From Pedobacter faecalis (lineage in GTDB: Bacteria; Bacteroidota; Bacteroidia; Sphingobacteriales; Sphingobacteriaceae), in contig NZ_JARXOW010000001.1 in NCBI RefSeq assembly GCF_030182585.1, positions 1 through 64,000 on the forward strand: a stretch of DNA of 64,000 nucleotides, given 5' to 3'. The stretch's first letter is position 1, and each line of letters starts with the position of its first letter. The notes under the pieces are model-generated. The model made no database searches. It saw nothing but the letters and a program-made list of their open reading frames with translations, and was not told the origin of the DNA. Position numbers and translations under genes: made by a program. Shown here piece by piece: positions 53,610 to 62,298 of this stretch.

Positions 53610-54452
53610 ATGAAACCAAATTCTTTTATCGCAGCCCTGCTGCTGGTATGCGCCAGTGTCAGCGTTTTTGCCCAGCAGTATACCGTGGGCTCTTTTAATA
53701 TTCGAAACGACAATGCTGGTGATGTAGGCAACCGCTGGTCACAGCGCTCAGCCGTTGCCGCGAATCTGATTGAATTTCATCAGTTTGACGTAGTCGGACT
53801 GCAAGAGGCGCTGAAAAACCAGGTAGACGACTTGAGCAATGCCCTTCCCGAATATGCACATTACGGAGCAGGCCGGGATGATGGCAAAGATGGCGGCGAG
53901 CATTCGAGCATTTTTTACCGTAAGGATAAGTTCAAGTTGCTGAACAAAGGCGATTTCTGGTTGTCGGAAACGCCAGATAAACCGGGTAAGGGCTGGGATG
54001 CCACCTGCTGTAACAGGATTTGCAGCTGGGTTCAGTTGCAGGACATCAAAACAGGCAAACGCTTCTTCTTTTTTAACGTGCACTATGACCATGAAGGTAA
54101 GGTAGCTCGTATGGAGAGCAGCAAGCTGATTTTGAAAAAGATCTCAGACATTGCCAAAGGTCAGCCAGCCATATTCACGGGCGATCTGAACGGCAGCCAC
54201 AAGAGTGAGTGGTACCTTAGGTTAGCAAATTCGGGTATGCTTACCGATACCTATGCTCAAGTTAAGAAGCCGTACTTGAATAATGCGTCGTTTAACGGCT
54301 GGGGTAGAAGTATGAGCGGCTACGATGTCATCGACCATATCTTCGTCACCAGGCACTTTCAGGCTCAGCGTTGGGGTGTTCTCACAGATACCTACTACGG
54401 CAAATTTGTATCAGACCACTTTCCGGTATTAGCCGATGTGAGACTAAAATAG
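53610..54452 (+). CDS. Secreted endonuclease/exonuclease/phosphatase family protein
   Basis: A 280-residue EEP-fold protein. Signal peptide about 1-21 (ending V-F-A-Q). Catalytic elements: N-I-R-N-D-N near 29-34, Q-E-A-L near 69-72, H-Y-D-H-E, T-G-D-L-N-G-S and the terminal S-D-H-F-P-V. It should cleave phosphoester bonds of nucleic acid, sugar phosphates or lipids in the periplasm or outside the cell; substrate unknown. Confidence 0.88.
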   Translation: MKPNSFIAALLLVCASVSVFAQQYTVGSFNIRNDNAGDVGNRWSQRSAVAANLIEFHQFDVVGLQEALKNQVDDLSNALPEYAHYGAGRDDGKDGGEHSSIFYRKDKFKLLNKGDFWLSETPDKPGKGWDATCCNRICSWVQLQDIKTGKRFFFFNVHYDHEGKVARMESSKLILKKISDIAKGQPAIFTGDLNGSHKSEWYLRLANSGMLTDTYAQVKKPYLNNASFNGWGRSMSGYDVIDHIFVTRHFQAQRWGVLTDTYYGKFVSDHFPVLADVRLK

Positions 54453-54498
54453 GGCAAACCTTCGCTTTACGGTAAGTGTTGTATGGAAAAGCATTGGT

Positions 54499-56046
54499 AT
54501 GACTCTTCAAAAATATATCAAAAAGCGCGATTTCAGCAAGACCCGGGAGCCGGGAGCCCATCACACAAAAGCTTCGGCAAAAAATAGTAAACTGAAGTTT
54601 GTGGTGCAGCGTCACCACGCTTCACGTTTGCATTACGACTTCAGGCTGGAGATGGAAGGTGTGCTGAAAAGCTGGGCCGTCCCTAAAGGTCCTTCACTCA
54701 ATCCGTCCGACAAGCGACTTGCCATGATGGTGGAGGACCATCCGTACGACTACCGTACATTTGAGGGCACCATACCAAAAGGCAACTATGGGGCTGGTGT
54801 GGTGCATATTTTTGATGATGGTACCTACGAAGCCCTGGATGGAGGGAATGAAAAAGACCTGCTTAAGGGTTTGCACTCCGGTAACCTGAAATTTAGGCTG
54901 AATGGAAAAATCTTAAAGGGGGAGTTTGCGCTGGTCCACATCAAGAGTTCCGAAGACAATGCCTGGTTGTTGCTGAAGCATAACGATGAGTTTGCCGTGA
55001 AAAAGCCTTTCAATACCGAGGATCTTGTTTCCGCTTCGATTAAAAAGAAGGGGGTCGATTTTAAAAATGAGGACGGCAAAAATAGCAAGTCAAAACAGCG
55101 CGTAATCCCTGATCCGGAACCTCATGAACTGGAACAGGAAAATGAAATTACCGCAAAGTTTGGCCGTAAGACCGTTAAGCTGACCAACCTGAACAAGGTT
55201 TACTGGCCAGATGAGGGGATCACAAAAGGTGAGCTGCTTGGGTATTACGAGCAGATCAAAGATTACATCCTGCCCCATTTAAAAGACCGTCCGCTTTCGT
55301 TGAACCGCCACCCCAATGGTATTAAGGAACCTGGTTTTTTTCAAAAAGACCTCGATCTGGATAAGGTGCCGAAATGGATAAAATCTGCTCCCTTATATTC
55401 TGAGAGTAATGATAAAGATATTGATTACCTGATCTGCAACGACGAGGCTACATTGCTCTGGATGGCCAACCTGGGCTGCATCGAGATAAACCCCTGGCTG
55501 AGTCGGTACAAAAAGCCCGATAATCCTTTATTTGCGGTGCTCGATCTTGATCCGCACGACATTGATTTTGAAGAAGCGATCAGCGTGGCGCTTTCCGCAA
55601 AGGAATTGATGGATCGCATGAAATTGAGGTCTTTCATCAAAACGTCGGGGTCTAAGGGACTGCATATTTTTATTCCGGTTGGCGCTAAGTACGATTATCA
55701 GATCACTAAAGATTTTGTTCGTTATCTCGGAGAACAACTTCTCGATATGCATCCCGACACCACAAGCCTGGAACGCAGTCCGGCGAAAAGAAAAAATAAG
55801 ATCTACCTCGACTTCCTGCAGAACCGACGCGGACAAACCATTGCGGCACCTTACTCTGCTCGGCCAAAAGCCGGTGCCACAGTGTCTGCGCCGCTCGACT
55901 GGAAGGAGGTTGCGCCCGGTCTCAATTTGAAGGATTATACCATTTTTAATATGGCCGATCGGCTCAGGAAAAAAGGAGATTTGTGGGAGGATGTCTTTTC
56001 GGTAAAGAATGATCTGCTGAAAGCACTTAGGAACTTTAAGGGTTGA
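54499..56046 (+). CDS. LigD-like phosphoesterase-polymerase lacking the ligase domain
   Basis: A 515-residue protein with two LigD modules. The 3'-phosphoesterase domain (about 30-165) has His39, Asp47 (L-H-Y-D-F-R-L-E) and His81, matching the key residues of Pseudomonas LigD by spacing. The primase/polymerase domain (about 220-510) has the metal Asp349 and Asp351 (L-D-L-D-P), K-T-S-G-S-K-G-L-H and the R-R-G-Q-T-I-A-A-P-Y-S motif. A K/E/S/D-rich linker (about 183-218) stands where the ATP-dependent ligase domain would be in full LigD (about 800-900 aa). No ligase motif K-x-D-G is present. Likely partner of Ku. Confidence 0.9.
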   Translation: MTLQKYIKKRDFSKTREPGAHHTKASAKNSKLKFVVQRHHASRLHYDFRLEMEGVLKSWAVPKGPSLNPSDKRLAMMVEDHPYDYRTFEGTIPKGNYGAGVVHIFDDGTYEALDGGNEKDLLKGLHSGNLKFRLNGKILKGEFALVHIKSSEDNAWLLLKHNDEFAVKKPFNTEDLVSASIKKKGVDFKNEDGKNSKSKQRVIPDPEPHELEQENEITAKFGRKTVKLTNLNKVYWPDEGITKGELLGYYEQIKDYILPHLKDRPLSLNRHPNGIKEPGFFQKDLDLDKVPKWIKSAPLYSESNDKDIDYLICNDEATLLWMANLGCIEINPWLSRYKKPDNPLFAVLDLDPHDIDFEEAISVALSAKELMDRMKLRSFIKTSGSKGLHIFIPVGAKYDYQITKDFVRYLGEQLLDMHPDTTSLERSPAKRKNKIYLDFLQNRRGQTIAAPYSARPKAGATVSAPLDWKEVAPGLNLKDYTIFNMADRLRKKGDLWEDVFSVKNDLLKALRNFKG

Positions 56047-56112
56047 TTGTAGGGTTTACGTTTTATCAGGCCCCCCGATTTGTTTGAGTTTGGTCAGAAA
56101 ACATGGTGAAAT

Positions 56113-56147
56113 TTTGATGTTGACGGAAAGCAGTTAAATTTGTTAAC
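56113..56147 (+). promoter_or_regulatory. Promoter and candidate operator of the TetR gene
   Basis: TTTG at 56113-56116, 18-nt spacer and exact -7 TAAATTTG at 56135-56142. A small palindrome GTTAA (56133-56137) / TTAAC (56143-56147) straddles the -7, as expected for autorepression by the TetR protein. Confidence 0.55.
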
Positions 56148-56162
56148 ACTGTTATTATTCCC

Positions 56163-56768
56163 ATGGGCATAGCTGAACGCAAGGCAAGACAAAAAGAAGA
56201 GTTCAAAGCAAGTATACTGGAAGCTGCATGGCAGCAAGTGATTACTGAAGGCTGGCAATCGCTGTCCATCAGGAAAATTGCGGACGCTATTGAGTACAGC
56301 GTTCCGGTAATTTACAGCCATTTTGAAAACAAGGAGGCTATTTTACTTGAATTTGCTAAAGAGGGGTTTCAGAAGCTGGCCGACACGTTGCAGGCGATCA
56401 AAGAGCAACATACTGATCCTGCCCGCCAGTTGGAAGCAATGGCTTATGCCTACTGGGACTTTGCTTTTGACAACAAAGAGTATTATCAGCTCATGTTTGG
56501 TCTGGGGATTCCGGCGTGTGAGCAGGTGAATCAGATTACCGAACTGAAGAATATGACGCAGGTGATGATCGAGCCCATTCAAAGCGCGATATCCCAGAGC
56601 AAAACTAAAAGCGCCGAGTGTTTCTTAAAATACCATACCTATTTTTCTATACTGCATGGGCTGGTTTCCATTCAAATGATCGAGAAGACCGGGAAGCCAG
56701 GTCCTGAAAAGCGCATGATCCTGAAGGATGCGATTTCCGGATTTATAGCGTCCCTGCTTGCGGGGTAA
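56163..56768 (+). CDS. TetR/AcrR family transcriptional regulator
   Basis: A 201-residue regulator. The N-terminal helix-turn-helix (about 10-60) reads L-S-I-R-K-I-A-D-A-I-E-Y-S-V-P-V-I-Y-S-H-F, and the ligand domain (about 75-200) is helical, of the TetR_C_33-like type. It is followed 55 nt downstream by a DoxX gene in the same direction, a common pairing. The ligand is unknown. Confidence 0.9.
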   Translation: MGIAERKARQKEEFKASILEAAWQQVITEGWQSLSIRKIADAIEYSVPVIYSHFENKEAILLEFAKEGFQKLADTLQAIKEQHTDPARQLEAMAYAYWDFAFDNKEYYQLMFGLGIPACEQVNQITELKNMTQVMIEPIQSAISQSKTKSAECFLKYHTYFSILHGLVSIQMIEKTGKPGPEKRMILKDAISGFIASLLAG

Positions 56769-56823
56769 TCCTGAATTTATCTATATTTACTTCCGCCTGA
56801 ATAAGCAACTAACAAAACAAGAT

Positions 56824-57255
56824 ATGAGACGATTGTTTAATACAAACTTTAACAACGAGAGCATGCATTTCATGCTGCTGGTATTGCGGGTCACCTTCTC
56901 CGTGTTTATGATTACACACGGCTATATGAAACTTCAGATGCTTACCGCCGGTGGTGAAATCCAGTTCGGTGATCCGATCGGCGTTGGTCAGGCTGCATCT
57001 TTATATCTCGCTGTTTTTGCCGAATTCTTTTGTTCCGTGTTATTATTGCTGGGTTTGGCAGGCAGACTGGCCACCATACCGCTCATCATTACCATGATCG
57101 TAGCCGCATTTATTGTTCATGCACCTGATCCGTTTGCGAAGAAAGAGATGGCCTATCATTTTCTGGTAGTTTATCTGTTCCTGCTTGTGTCTGGTCCTGG
57201 AAAATACAGTATCGATCATTTCATCAGCCGCAGTTTAAATCCTCGCAGACGATAG
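56824..57255 (+). CDS. DoxX family membrane protein
   Basis: A 143-residue protein with four helices. The pattern L-R-V-T-F-S-V-F-M-I-T-H-G-Y-M-K-L (about 19-35), F-A-E-F-F-C-S-V-L-L-L-L-G and the final H-F-I-S-R fit DoxX/SURF4. ATG 56824 is chosen; the longer frame from TTG 56758 overlaps the tetR end. Possible role in redox or small-molecule homeostasis; not proven. Confidence 0.88.
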   Translation: MRRLFNTNFNNESMHFMLLVLRVTFSVFMITHGYMKLQMLTAGGEIQFGDPIGVGQAASLYLAVFAEFFCSVLLLLGLAGRLATIPLIITMIVAAFIVHAPDPFAKKEMAYHFLVVYLFLLVSGPGKYSIDHFISRSLNPRRR

Positions 57256-57292
57256 TTTATATGATTTATCATAAATAACCGTTATAGCTGTT

Positions 57293-57892
57293 ATGAAAAA
57301 ACTCCTGATCATTTTTCTGGCAGCTATAGCTGTTTCAGGCTGCGGCATAAACAAACAAACCGAGCAGATCAAAGCACTGGAGAAGTGTAAATATCGTATT
57401 ACGGCCGTGGAGCAATTGCTTGTTGGCGGTACAGATGTGAGAAAGCTGATCGGCGGTGAGGATATTAATCTTGCCAGCCTGCCGGCACTTGCTTTCGGCT
57501 TTCTGAGGCAGGATATTCCGCTGAAAGCAAGGCTCAATCTGGAAGTAACCAACCCGTCCTCCAATCATGCAGCTATCAACGAATTTGAGTATAAGATACT
57601 GGTCAATAGTCAGGAACTTGCTAATGGTTTTGTAAACCAGGAGGTAAGTGTAGGTCCGGGACAAAGCACCGTTGTACCGGTAGATATGACCGTAAACGCG
57701 TATCCTTTTATATCCAACGACAAGGTGATGGGGGAAATCAGTGAATTTCTGAAGACCCGCACAAATGGTACGGAGAAGAAAGGTATGCTGACGCTCAAAA
57801 TTAAACCCAGCATCAAGGTAGGCAGCACCCTGGTGAAATATCCTGGCTATATCACCATTGACAAAGAGATAAGCAGCAAAATTCTGCTATAA
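57293..57892 (+). CDS. LEA type 2-like lipoprotein
   Basis: A 199-residue lipoprotein: signal about 1-16, lipobox V-S-G-C (Cys17). The rest is one beta-sandwich of the WHy/LEA14 type, with N-L-E-V-T-N-P-S at about 82-89 followed by F-E-Y-K-I-L-V-N-S and V-D-M-T-V. Such domains occur in desiccation-associated proteins, but in Bacteroidota they are general periplasmic proteins. Function unknown. Confidence 0.75.
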   Translation: MKKLLIIFLAAIAVSGCGINKQTEQIKALEKCKYRITAVEQLLVGGTDVRKLIGGEDINLASLPALAFGFLRQDIPLKARLNLEVTNPSSNHAAINEFEYKILVNSQELANGFVNQEVSVGPGQSTVVPVDMTVNAYPFISNDKVMGEISEFLKTRTNGTEKKGMLTLKIKPSIKVGSTLVKYPGYITIDKEISSKILL

Positions 57893-58007
57893 TCATGGCT
57901 TTGCTGTTGAGGTGTCTCATTATTGCAGCATTGTTACCTGTATTTTTCGTCGATAAATTTTCGATTACAGATTTTTGGTTATTTTCGAATCAACTATGAA
58001 TGTAACC

Positions 58008-60443
58008 ATGAAGTTTCGACTGCTTTTTGTGGCCCTGTTTTTTCTTTGCCTACGTACTCAAGCACAACGTATGCAGCAGCTCAATGCTGCAGAAATCAGG
58101 CAAGGGCTGGAGGCATTGCAGGTTACCGGAAGCGTGCTTTATATAGCTGCGCATCCGGATGACGAAAATACCCGGCTATTGACGTACCTGGCAAGGGAAA
58201 AGAAGCTGAGAACAGGCTATCTCTCCCTTACGCGTGGCGACGGCGGTCAGAACCTGATAGGCAATGAGCAGGCGGAATTGCTGGGCTTGATCCGTACGCA
58301 GGAGCTGCTTGCGGCGCGACGTATCGATGGAGCCGAACAATTTTTTACACGTGCCAACGATTTTGGGTTTTCTAAAAACCCGGAGGAAAGTTTCCGTATA
58401 TGGGAAAAAGGGAAGATACTGGGCGATGTGGTCTGGGTGATCCGGAACTTTCGGCCCGATGTGATCATCACCCGCTTTCCGGAAGATTCCCGGGCCGGAC
58501 ACGGACATCACTCAGGATCAGCAATACTGGCCCGTGAGGCCTTTACTGCAGCGGGAGATCCTAAACAGTTTCCGGAGCAACTTGCTTTTGTGAAGCCCTG
58601 GCAGGCGAAAAGAATCGTGTGGAACACTTTTAATTTCGGTGGCAATAATACCACGTCGGAAGATCAGCTGAAGATTGATGTAGGATTGTACAACCCGCTG
58701 TTTGGCAAGAGTTATGGCGAATTGGCTGCAGAGAGCCGGTCGAGCCACCGGAGCCAGGGATTCGGTTCGGCCATGCAGCGAGGCAGCGGTTACGAATATT
58801 TTTCCCATATAGCTGGCGCGGAAGCCAAGGGAGATCTTTTTAGCGATATAGACCTTACATTAGGCAGGTTGTCGAAGGGCGCAGCTGTCCAGAAACTGTT
58901 AGCTGAGATAGCCAGGAATTACGATGTGGCCGACCCTTCAAAGTCGGTCCCTAAACTTCTTGAGCTAAAAGTGATGGTGAACGATCTGCCGTTCAAGCAT
59001 CAGGCTTTAGATGATCTAATCCTTTCCTGTGCAGGCATCTGGCTGGAGAGCGCCGCGTTGAATCAGACCTATGCCCTGGGCGAAGAAATCGATGTGCGCG
59101 TACAGGCGATTGTTCGCCCCGGATCGGGGTTTTCACTGCCGGTAGAGGTCACAGAGGTCTTGTCGGGAGCATCGTTTAACCTGAAACCGAACGTCCTGGC
59201 CTCGCAGGATCGAAGCATAGCGCCGAAGGATATTGCCATTACGCAGCCGTACTGGCTCGAGCAGAAGCATGGCATCGGGACATTCAACGTAGATGATCTC
59301 CATAAGATAGGTATGGCGGAGAACAAGCCGGCAGTTGCAGCTTTATTTACGATAAAGGTGGGCAACCAGGTTATAGAGAAATCTTTGCCAGTGGTGTATA
59401 AATATACGGATCAGGTGAAAGGCGAAATCTATCAGCCGCTGGTCATTGCACCTCCAGTTACAGCCACGCTTTCTGAAAAGGCTTTTATTTTTAACGGTAA
59501 CGCAGAGAAGAAGGTGGTCGCCACACTGCGCGGCTTTAAAGAAAACGTGTCAGGCATGATCCGGCCGGTGGTACCAACGGGCTGGAAAGTAAGTCCGGAA
59601 CAGTTGCAGTTTACTTTAGGTCGGAAAGGAGAGGAGCGTAATGTGGAATTTACAGTTACACCGGCTGGCAGCGTCTCCTCGGGTACACTTTCGTTAAAAG
59701 TTGTTGTCGATGGAAAAACATACGACAAGGGACTGCATGAGATCAACTACGACCATATACCAGCCCAAACGCTGTTTCCTCTGGCGGCAGCAAATGTTAA
59801 CCGTGTTAGCCTGGTTGTCGGCGGTAAACGCATCGGCTATATCGCCGGAGCTGGTGATCTGATTCCCGAATCACTTCGTCAGATTGGCTACCAGGTAGAA
59901 CTACTTAACGCAAACCAGGTGATCACACAGGATCTATCAAAGTTTGACGCTATTGTAACCGGGGTGCGTTTATATAATGTAAGCGATCAGGCCAGGGTGA
60001 TGCAGCCTAAACTCATGAATTACGTAGAGAACGGTGGCACACTGTTGGTACAATACAACGTGAATGCACCGCTGCGTATAGACAATATGGGACCTTACCC
60101 TTTCCGGTTGTCGAGAGACCGGGTAACCGAGGAAGATGCAGCGGTTACTTTCCTGGCGCCTCAGCATCCGGTGCTTAACGTTCCCAATAAAATTACAAAA
60201 GACGATTTCAACGGCTGGGTGCAGGAGCGGGGACTATATTTCGTGACCGACACTGACCAGAGATATACGCCGCTGTTTAGCATGCACGATGCAGGAGAGC
60301 CCGCCCGGACCGGTTCGCTTATCGTAGCCGATTATGGGAAAGGGCGTTACATCTACACCGGTATTTCCTTTTTCCGTCAGCTACCCGCGGGCGTTCCCGG
60401 AGCCTATCGGCTGTTTGTTAATCTTATATCCAGGAGAAACTAG
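58008..60443 (+). CDS. Secreted PIG-L family deacetylase
   Basis: An 811-residue exported enzyme. From ATG 58008 a signal peptide (about 1-20, ending T-Q-A-Q) follows directly; ATG 57996 is an alternative giving four more residues. The PIG-L (LmbE) domain (about 40-270) has the zinc motif A-A-H-P-D-D-E-N and later G-H-G-H-H-S-G. The C-terminal part (about 350-811) contains beta-sandwich and glutamine-amidotransferase-like segments (near 605-700, G-Y-I-A-G-A-G-D). The substrate is probably an N-acetylated sugar. It precedes a solute symporter and a small membrane peptide. Confidence 0.87.
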   Translation: MKFRLLFVALFFLCLRTQAQRMQQLNAAEIRQGLEALQVTGSVLYIAAHPDDENTRLLTYLAREKKLRTGYLSLTRGDGGQNLIGNEQAELLGLIRTQELLAARRIDGAEQFFTRANDFGFSKNPEESFRIWEKGKILGDVVWVIRNFRPDVIITRFPEDSRAGHGHHSGSAILAREAFTAAGDPKQFPEQLAFVKPWQAKRIVWNTFNFGGNNTTSEDQLKIDVGLYNPLFGKSYGELAAESRSSHRSQGFGSAMQRGSGYEYFSHIAGAEAKGDLFSDIDLTLGRLSKGAAVQKLLAEIARNYDVADPSKSVPKLLELKVMVNDLPFKHQALDDLILSCAGIWLESAALNQTYALGEEIDVRVQAIVRPGSGFSLPVEVTEVLSGASFNLKPNVLASQDRSIAPKDIAITQPYWLEQKHGIGTFNVDDLHKIGMAENKPAVAALFTIKVGNQVIEKSLPVVYKYTDQVKGEIYQPLVIAPPVTATLSEKAFIFNGNAEKKVVATLRGFKENVSGMIRPVVPTGWKVSPEQLQFTLGRKGEERNVEFTVTPAGSVSSGTLSLKVVVDGKTYDKGLHEINYDHIPAQTLFPLAAANVNRVSLVVGGKRIGYIAGAGDLIPESLRQIGYQVELLNANQVITQDLSKFDAIVTGVRLYNVSDQARVMQPKLMNYVENGGTLLVQYNVNAPLRIDNMGPYPFRLSRDRVTEEDAAVTFLAPQHPVLNVPNKITKDDFNGWVQERGLYFVTDTDQRYTPLFSMHDAGEPARTGSLIVADYGKGRYIYTGISFFRQLPAGVPGAYRLFVNLISRRN

Positions 60444-60448
60444 AGGAC

Positions 60449-60541
60449 ATGCAGAACGAAAAGCGGTTTTATATCCTGTTGGTTGGCTGGCTTGTTCTGC
60501 TCATAGTGTTGTTTTATGCATTTACGCGGTATTTTGAATGA
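60449..60541 (+). CDS. 30-residue single-helix membrane peptide (candidate symporter accessory protein)
   Basis: A short ORF (ATG 60449 to TGA 60541) encodes M-Q-N-E-K-R-F-Y, then one hydrophobic helix of about 18 residues, then F-T-R-Y-F-E. Positive and polar flanks give a clear one-pass topology. It sits 5 nt after the PIG-L stop and 21 nt before the symporter start. Small accessory subunits of similar form precede other sodium:solute symporters (MetS of the MetPS system). Role inferred from size, topology and position. Confidence 0.55.
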   Translation: MQNEKRFYILLVGWLVLLIVLFYAFTRYFE

Positions 60542-60562
60542 TCTTGCTAAGATTAGATCGCT

Positions 60563-62284
60563 ATGAGTAGTATCGACTGGGCGGTATTAGTATTAACGCT
60601 GGTTTTCATAGTCGTCTATGGGGTCTATAAGAGTCGCGATACCCAAAATATACAAGGTTATCTTCTCGGTAACCAGTCGCTGCCCTGGTACCATGTTTGC
60701 CTTTCGGTTATGGCTACGCAGGCGAGTGCTATTACCTTTCTCTCAGCGCCTGGCCTGGCGTACTCCTCGGGTATGGGTTTTGTACAGTTCTATTTTGGTT
60801 TGCCGCTGGCGATGATTGTGCTTTGCGTAACCTTTGTACCTATTTTTCATCGCCTGAAAGTCTATACCGCCTACGAGTACCTGGAGCAGCGGTTCGACCT
60901 GAACACCCGTGCGCTTACCGCTTTTCTTTTTCTCGTACAAAGGGGCTTGTCTACCGGCATCACCATATACGCGCCGTCTATTATTTTATCGACCATACTC
61001 AACATCAATACCACATACACTACCCTGTTTATGGGTAGCCTGGTTGTATTTTACACCGTATACGGAGGCACCCGGGCTGTGTCTTACACGCAAATGCTCC
61101 AGATGAGCATTATCTTTTGCGGACTCTTTGCTGCTGGGGCCATGGTGGTTCACTTACTGCCGGCCGAGGTAGGCTTTGTAAAAGCGCTGGATATTGCGGG
61201 CAAAATGGGCCGTACTGAAGCGATCGATTTTACCTTCGACCTCAATAACCGGTACACGGTATGGACCGGTATTATCGGTGGATTCTTTTTACAACTTTCT
61301 TATTTTGGCACCGATCAGAGCCAGGTTGGTCGATATTTGTCGGGCGCCTCCGTAAGCCAAAGCCGCATGGGTTTACTTATGAATGGTTTGGTAAAAATAC
61401 CTATGCAGTTCCTGATCCTGCTCATCGGTGTGCTGGTCTTCACCTTCTATCAGTATAACCGCCCGCCTATATTCTTCAACAGTTTTGAGTTGAATCGCTT
61501 AGAGAAGAGCGCTTACGCTCCGCAGCTTAGAAAGCTCAGTGCCGAATATGATGAGGCCTTTCAGCAAAAGCAGGTGGTGGTTCAGCAAATGAACAATGCT
61601 TTGGATCAGAACAACGAAGCTGCGGTGAATGAGCAGCGCCTGCTGCTTCAGCAAGCCGATCAAAAGCAAAAAGATTTACGTGAGAAGGTCACTCTATTAA
61701 TGAAGGCGAACAATAAGGACGCCAATACAGATGATGTGAACTATGTATTCCTCAGTTTCGTGACTCAGTATCTTCCGCGTGGACTTGTGGGACTGCTTAT
61801 AGCCATTATCTTTCTGGCATCGATGGGTTCAACCGCCAGCGCACTCAATTCCCTGGCGTCGACCAGCGTCATCGACATCTATAAACGCCTTGTAAGGAAG
61901 GATGCATCAGACGATGAATATTTGCAAGCCTCGCGACTGGCTACGTTGTTTTGGGGTGTTGTTTGTATCGTTATGGCGCTTTATGCCGGGAAAATCGGTA
62001 ACCTCCTGGAGGCGGTTAATATTCTGGGCTCCTACATATATGGCACAATACTGGGGATTTTTCTCGTTGCCTTTTACGTAAAACATGTACAGGGACGTGC
62101 TGTTTTTGCCGCGGCACTGCTCTCCGAAGTCATTACCATAGTCCTGGGCTGGCAGGAGGCCGTCGCTTATCTTTGGCTCAATGTGATCAGTTGCGCCATG
62201 GTGGTCGGCTTTTCGATCTTCATCCAATACTTCACCGGCGGAAAAGAAAAGACCGCCCATTCCAGTGGAGGGGCGGTCTCATAG
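60563..62284 (+). CDS. Sodium:solute symporter (SSS family)
   Basis: A 573-residue inner-membrane transporter with about 13 helices. Early helices show Q-G-Y-L-L-G-N-Q-S-L-P-W and S-A-I-T-F-L-S-A-P-G, and a later one has the SSS signature L-A-S-M-G-S-T-A-S-A-L-N-S-L-A-S-T-S. A long hydrophilic coiled-coil insertion (about 305-390, Q-Q-K-Q-V-V-V-Q-Q) interrupts the helices, as in other Bacteroidota SSS proteins. Solute likely a sugar or a product of the upstream deacetylase; inference only. Confidence 0.9.
   Translation: MSSIDWAVLVLTLVFIVVYGVYKSRDTQNIQGYLLGNQSLPWYHVCLSVMATQASAITFLSAPGLAYSSGMGFVQFYFGLPLAMIVLCVTFVPIFHRLKVYTAYEYLEQRFDLNTRALTAFLFLVQRGLSTGITIYAPSIILSTILNINTTYTTLFMGSLVVFYTVYGGTRAVSYTQMLQMSIIFCGLFAAGAMVVHLLPAEVGFVKALDIAGKMGRTEAIDFTFDLNNRYTVWTGIIGGFFLQLSYFGTDQSQVGRYLSGASVSQSRMGLLMNGLVKIPMQFLILLIGVLVFTFYQYNRPPIFFNSFELNRLEKSAYAPQLRKLSAEYDEAFQQKQVVVQQMNNALDQNNEAAVNEQRLLLQQADQKQKDLREKVTLLMKANNKDANTDDVNYVFLSFVTQYLPRGLVGLLIAIIFLASMGSTASALNSLASTSVIDIYKRLVRKDASDDEYLQASRLATLFWGVVCIVMALYAGKIGNLLEAVNILGSYIYGTILGIFLVAFYVKHVQGRAVFAAALLSEVITIVLGWQEAVAYLWLNVISCAMVVGFSIFIQYFTGGKEKTAHSSGGAVS
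62241..62278 (-). terminator. Terminator of the DUF2911 gene inside the symporter 3' end
   Basis: GACCGCCC (62251-62258) pairs with GGGCGGTC (62271-62278). On the minus strand the stem is followed by a T-rich run (62250-62241). It lies within the last codons of the convergent symporter gene. Confidence 0.65.
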
Positions 62285-62298
62285 CATAGCAAAATAAT

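Noticed and set aside
54499..56046. Frameshifted or broken ligD
   Set aside because: One continuous frame holds both domains with intact catalytic residues and a smooth linker; no ligase remnants are seen in other frames.
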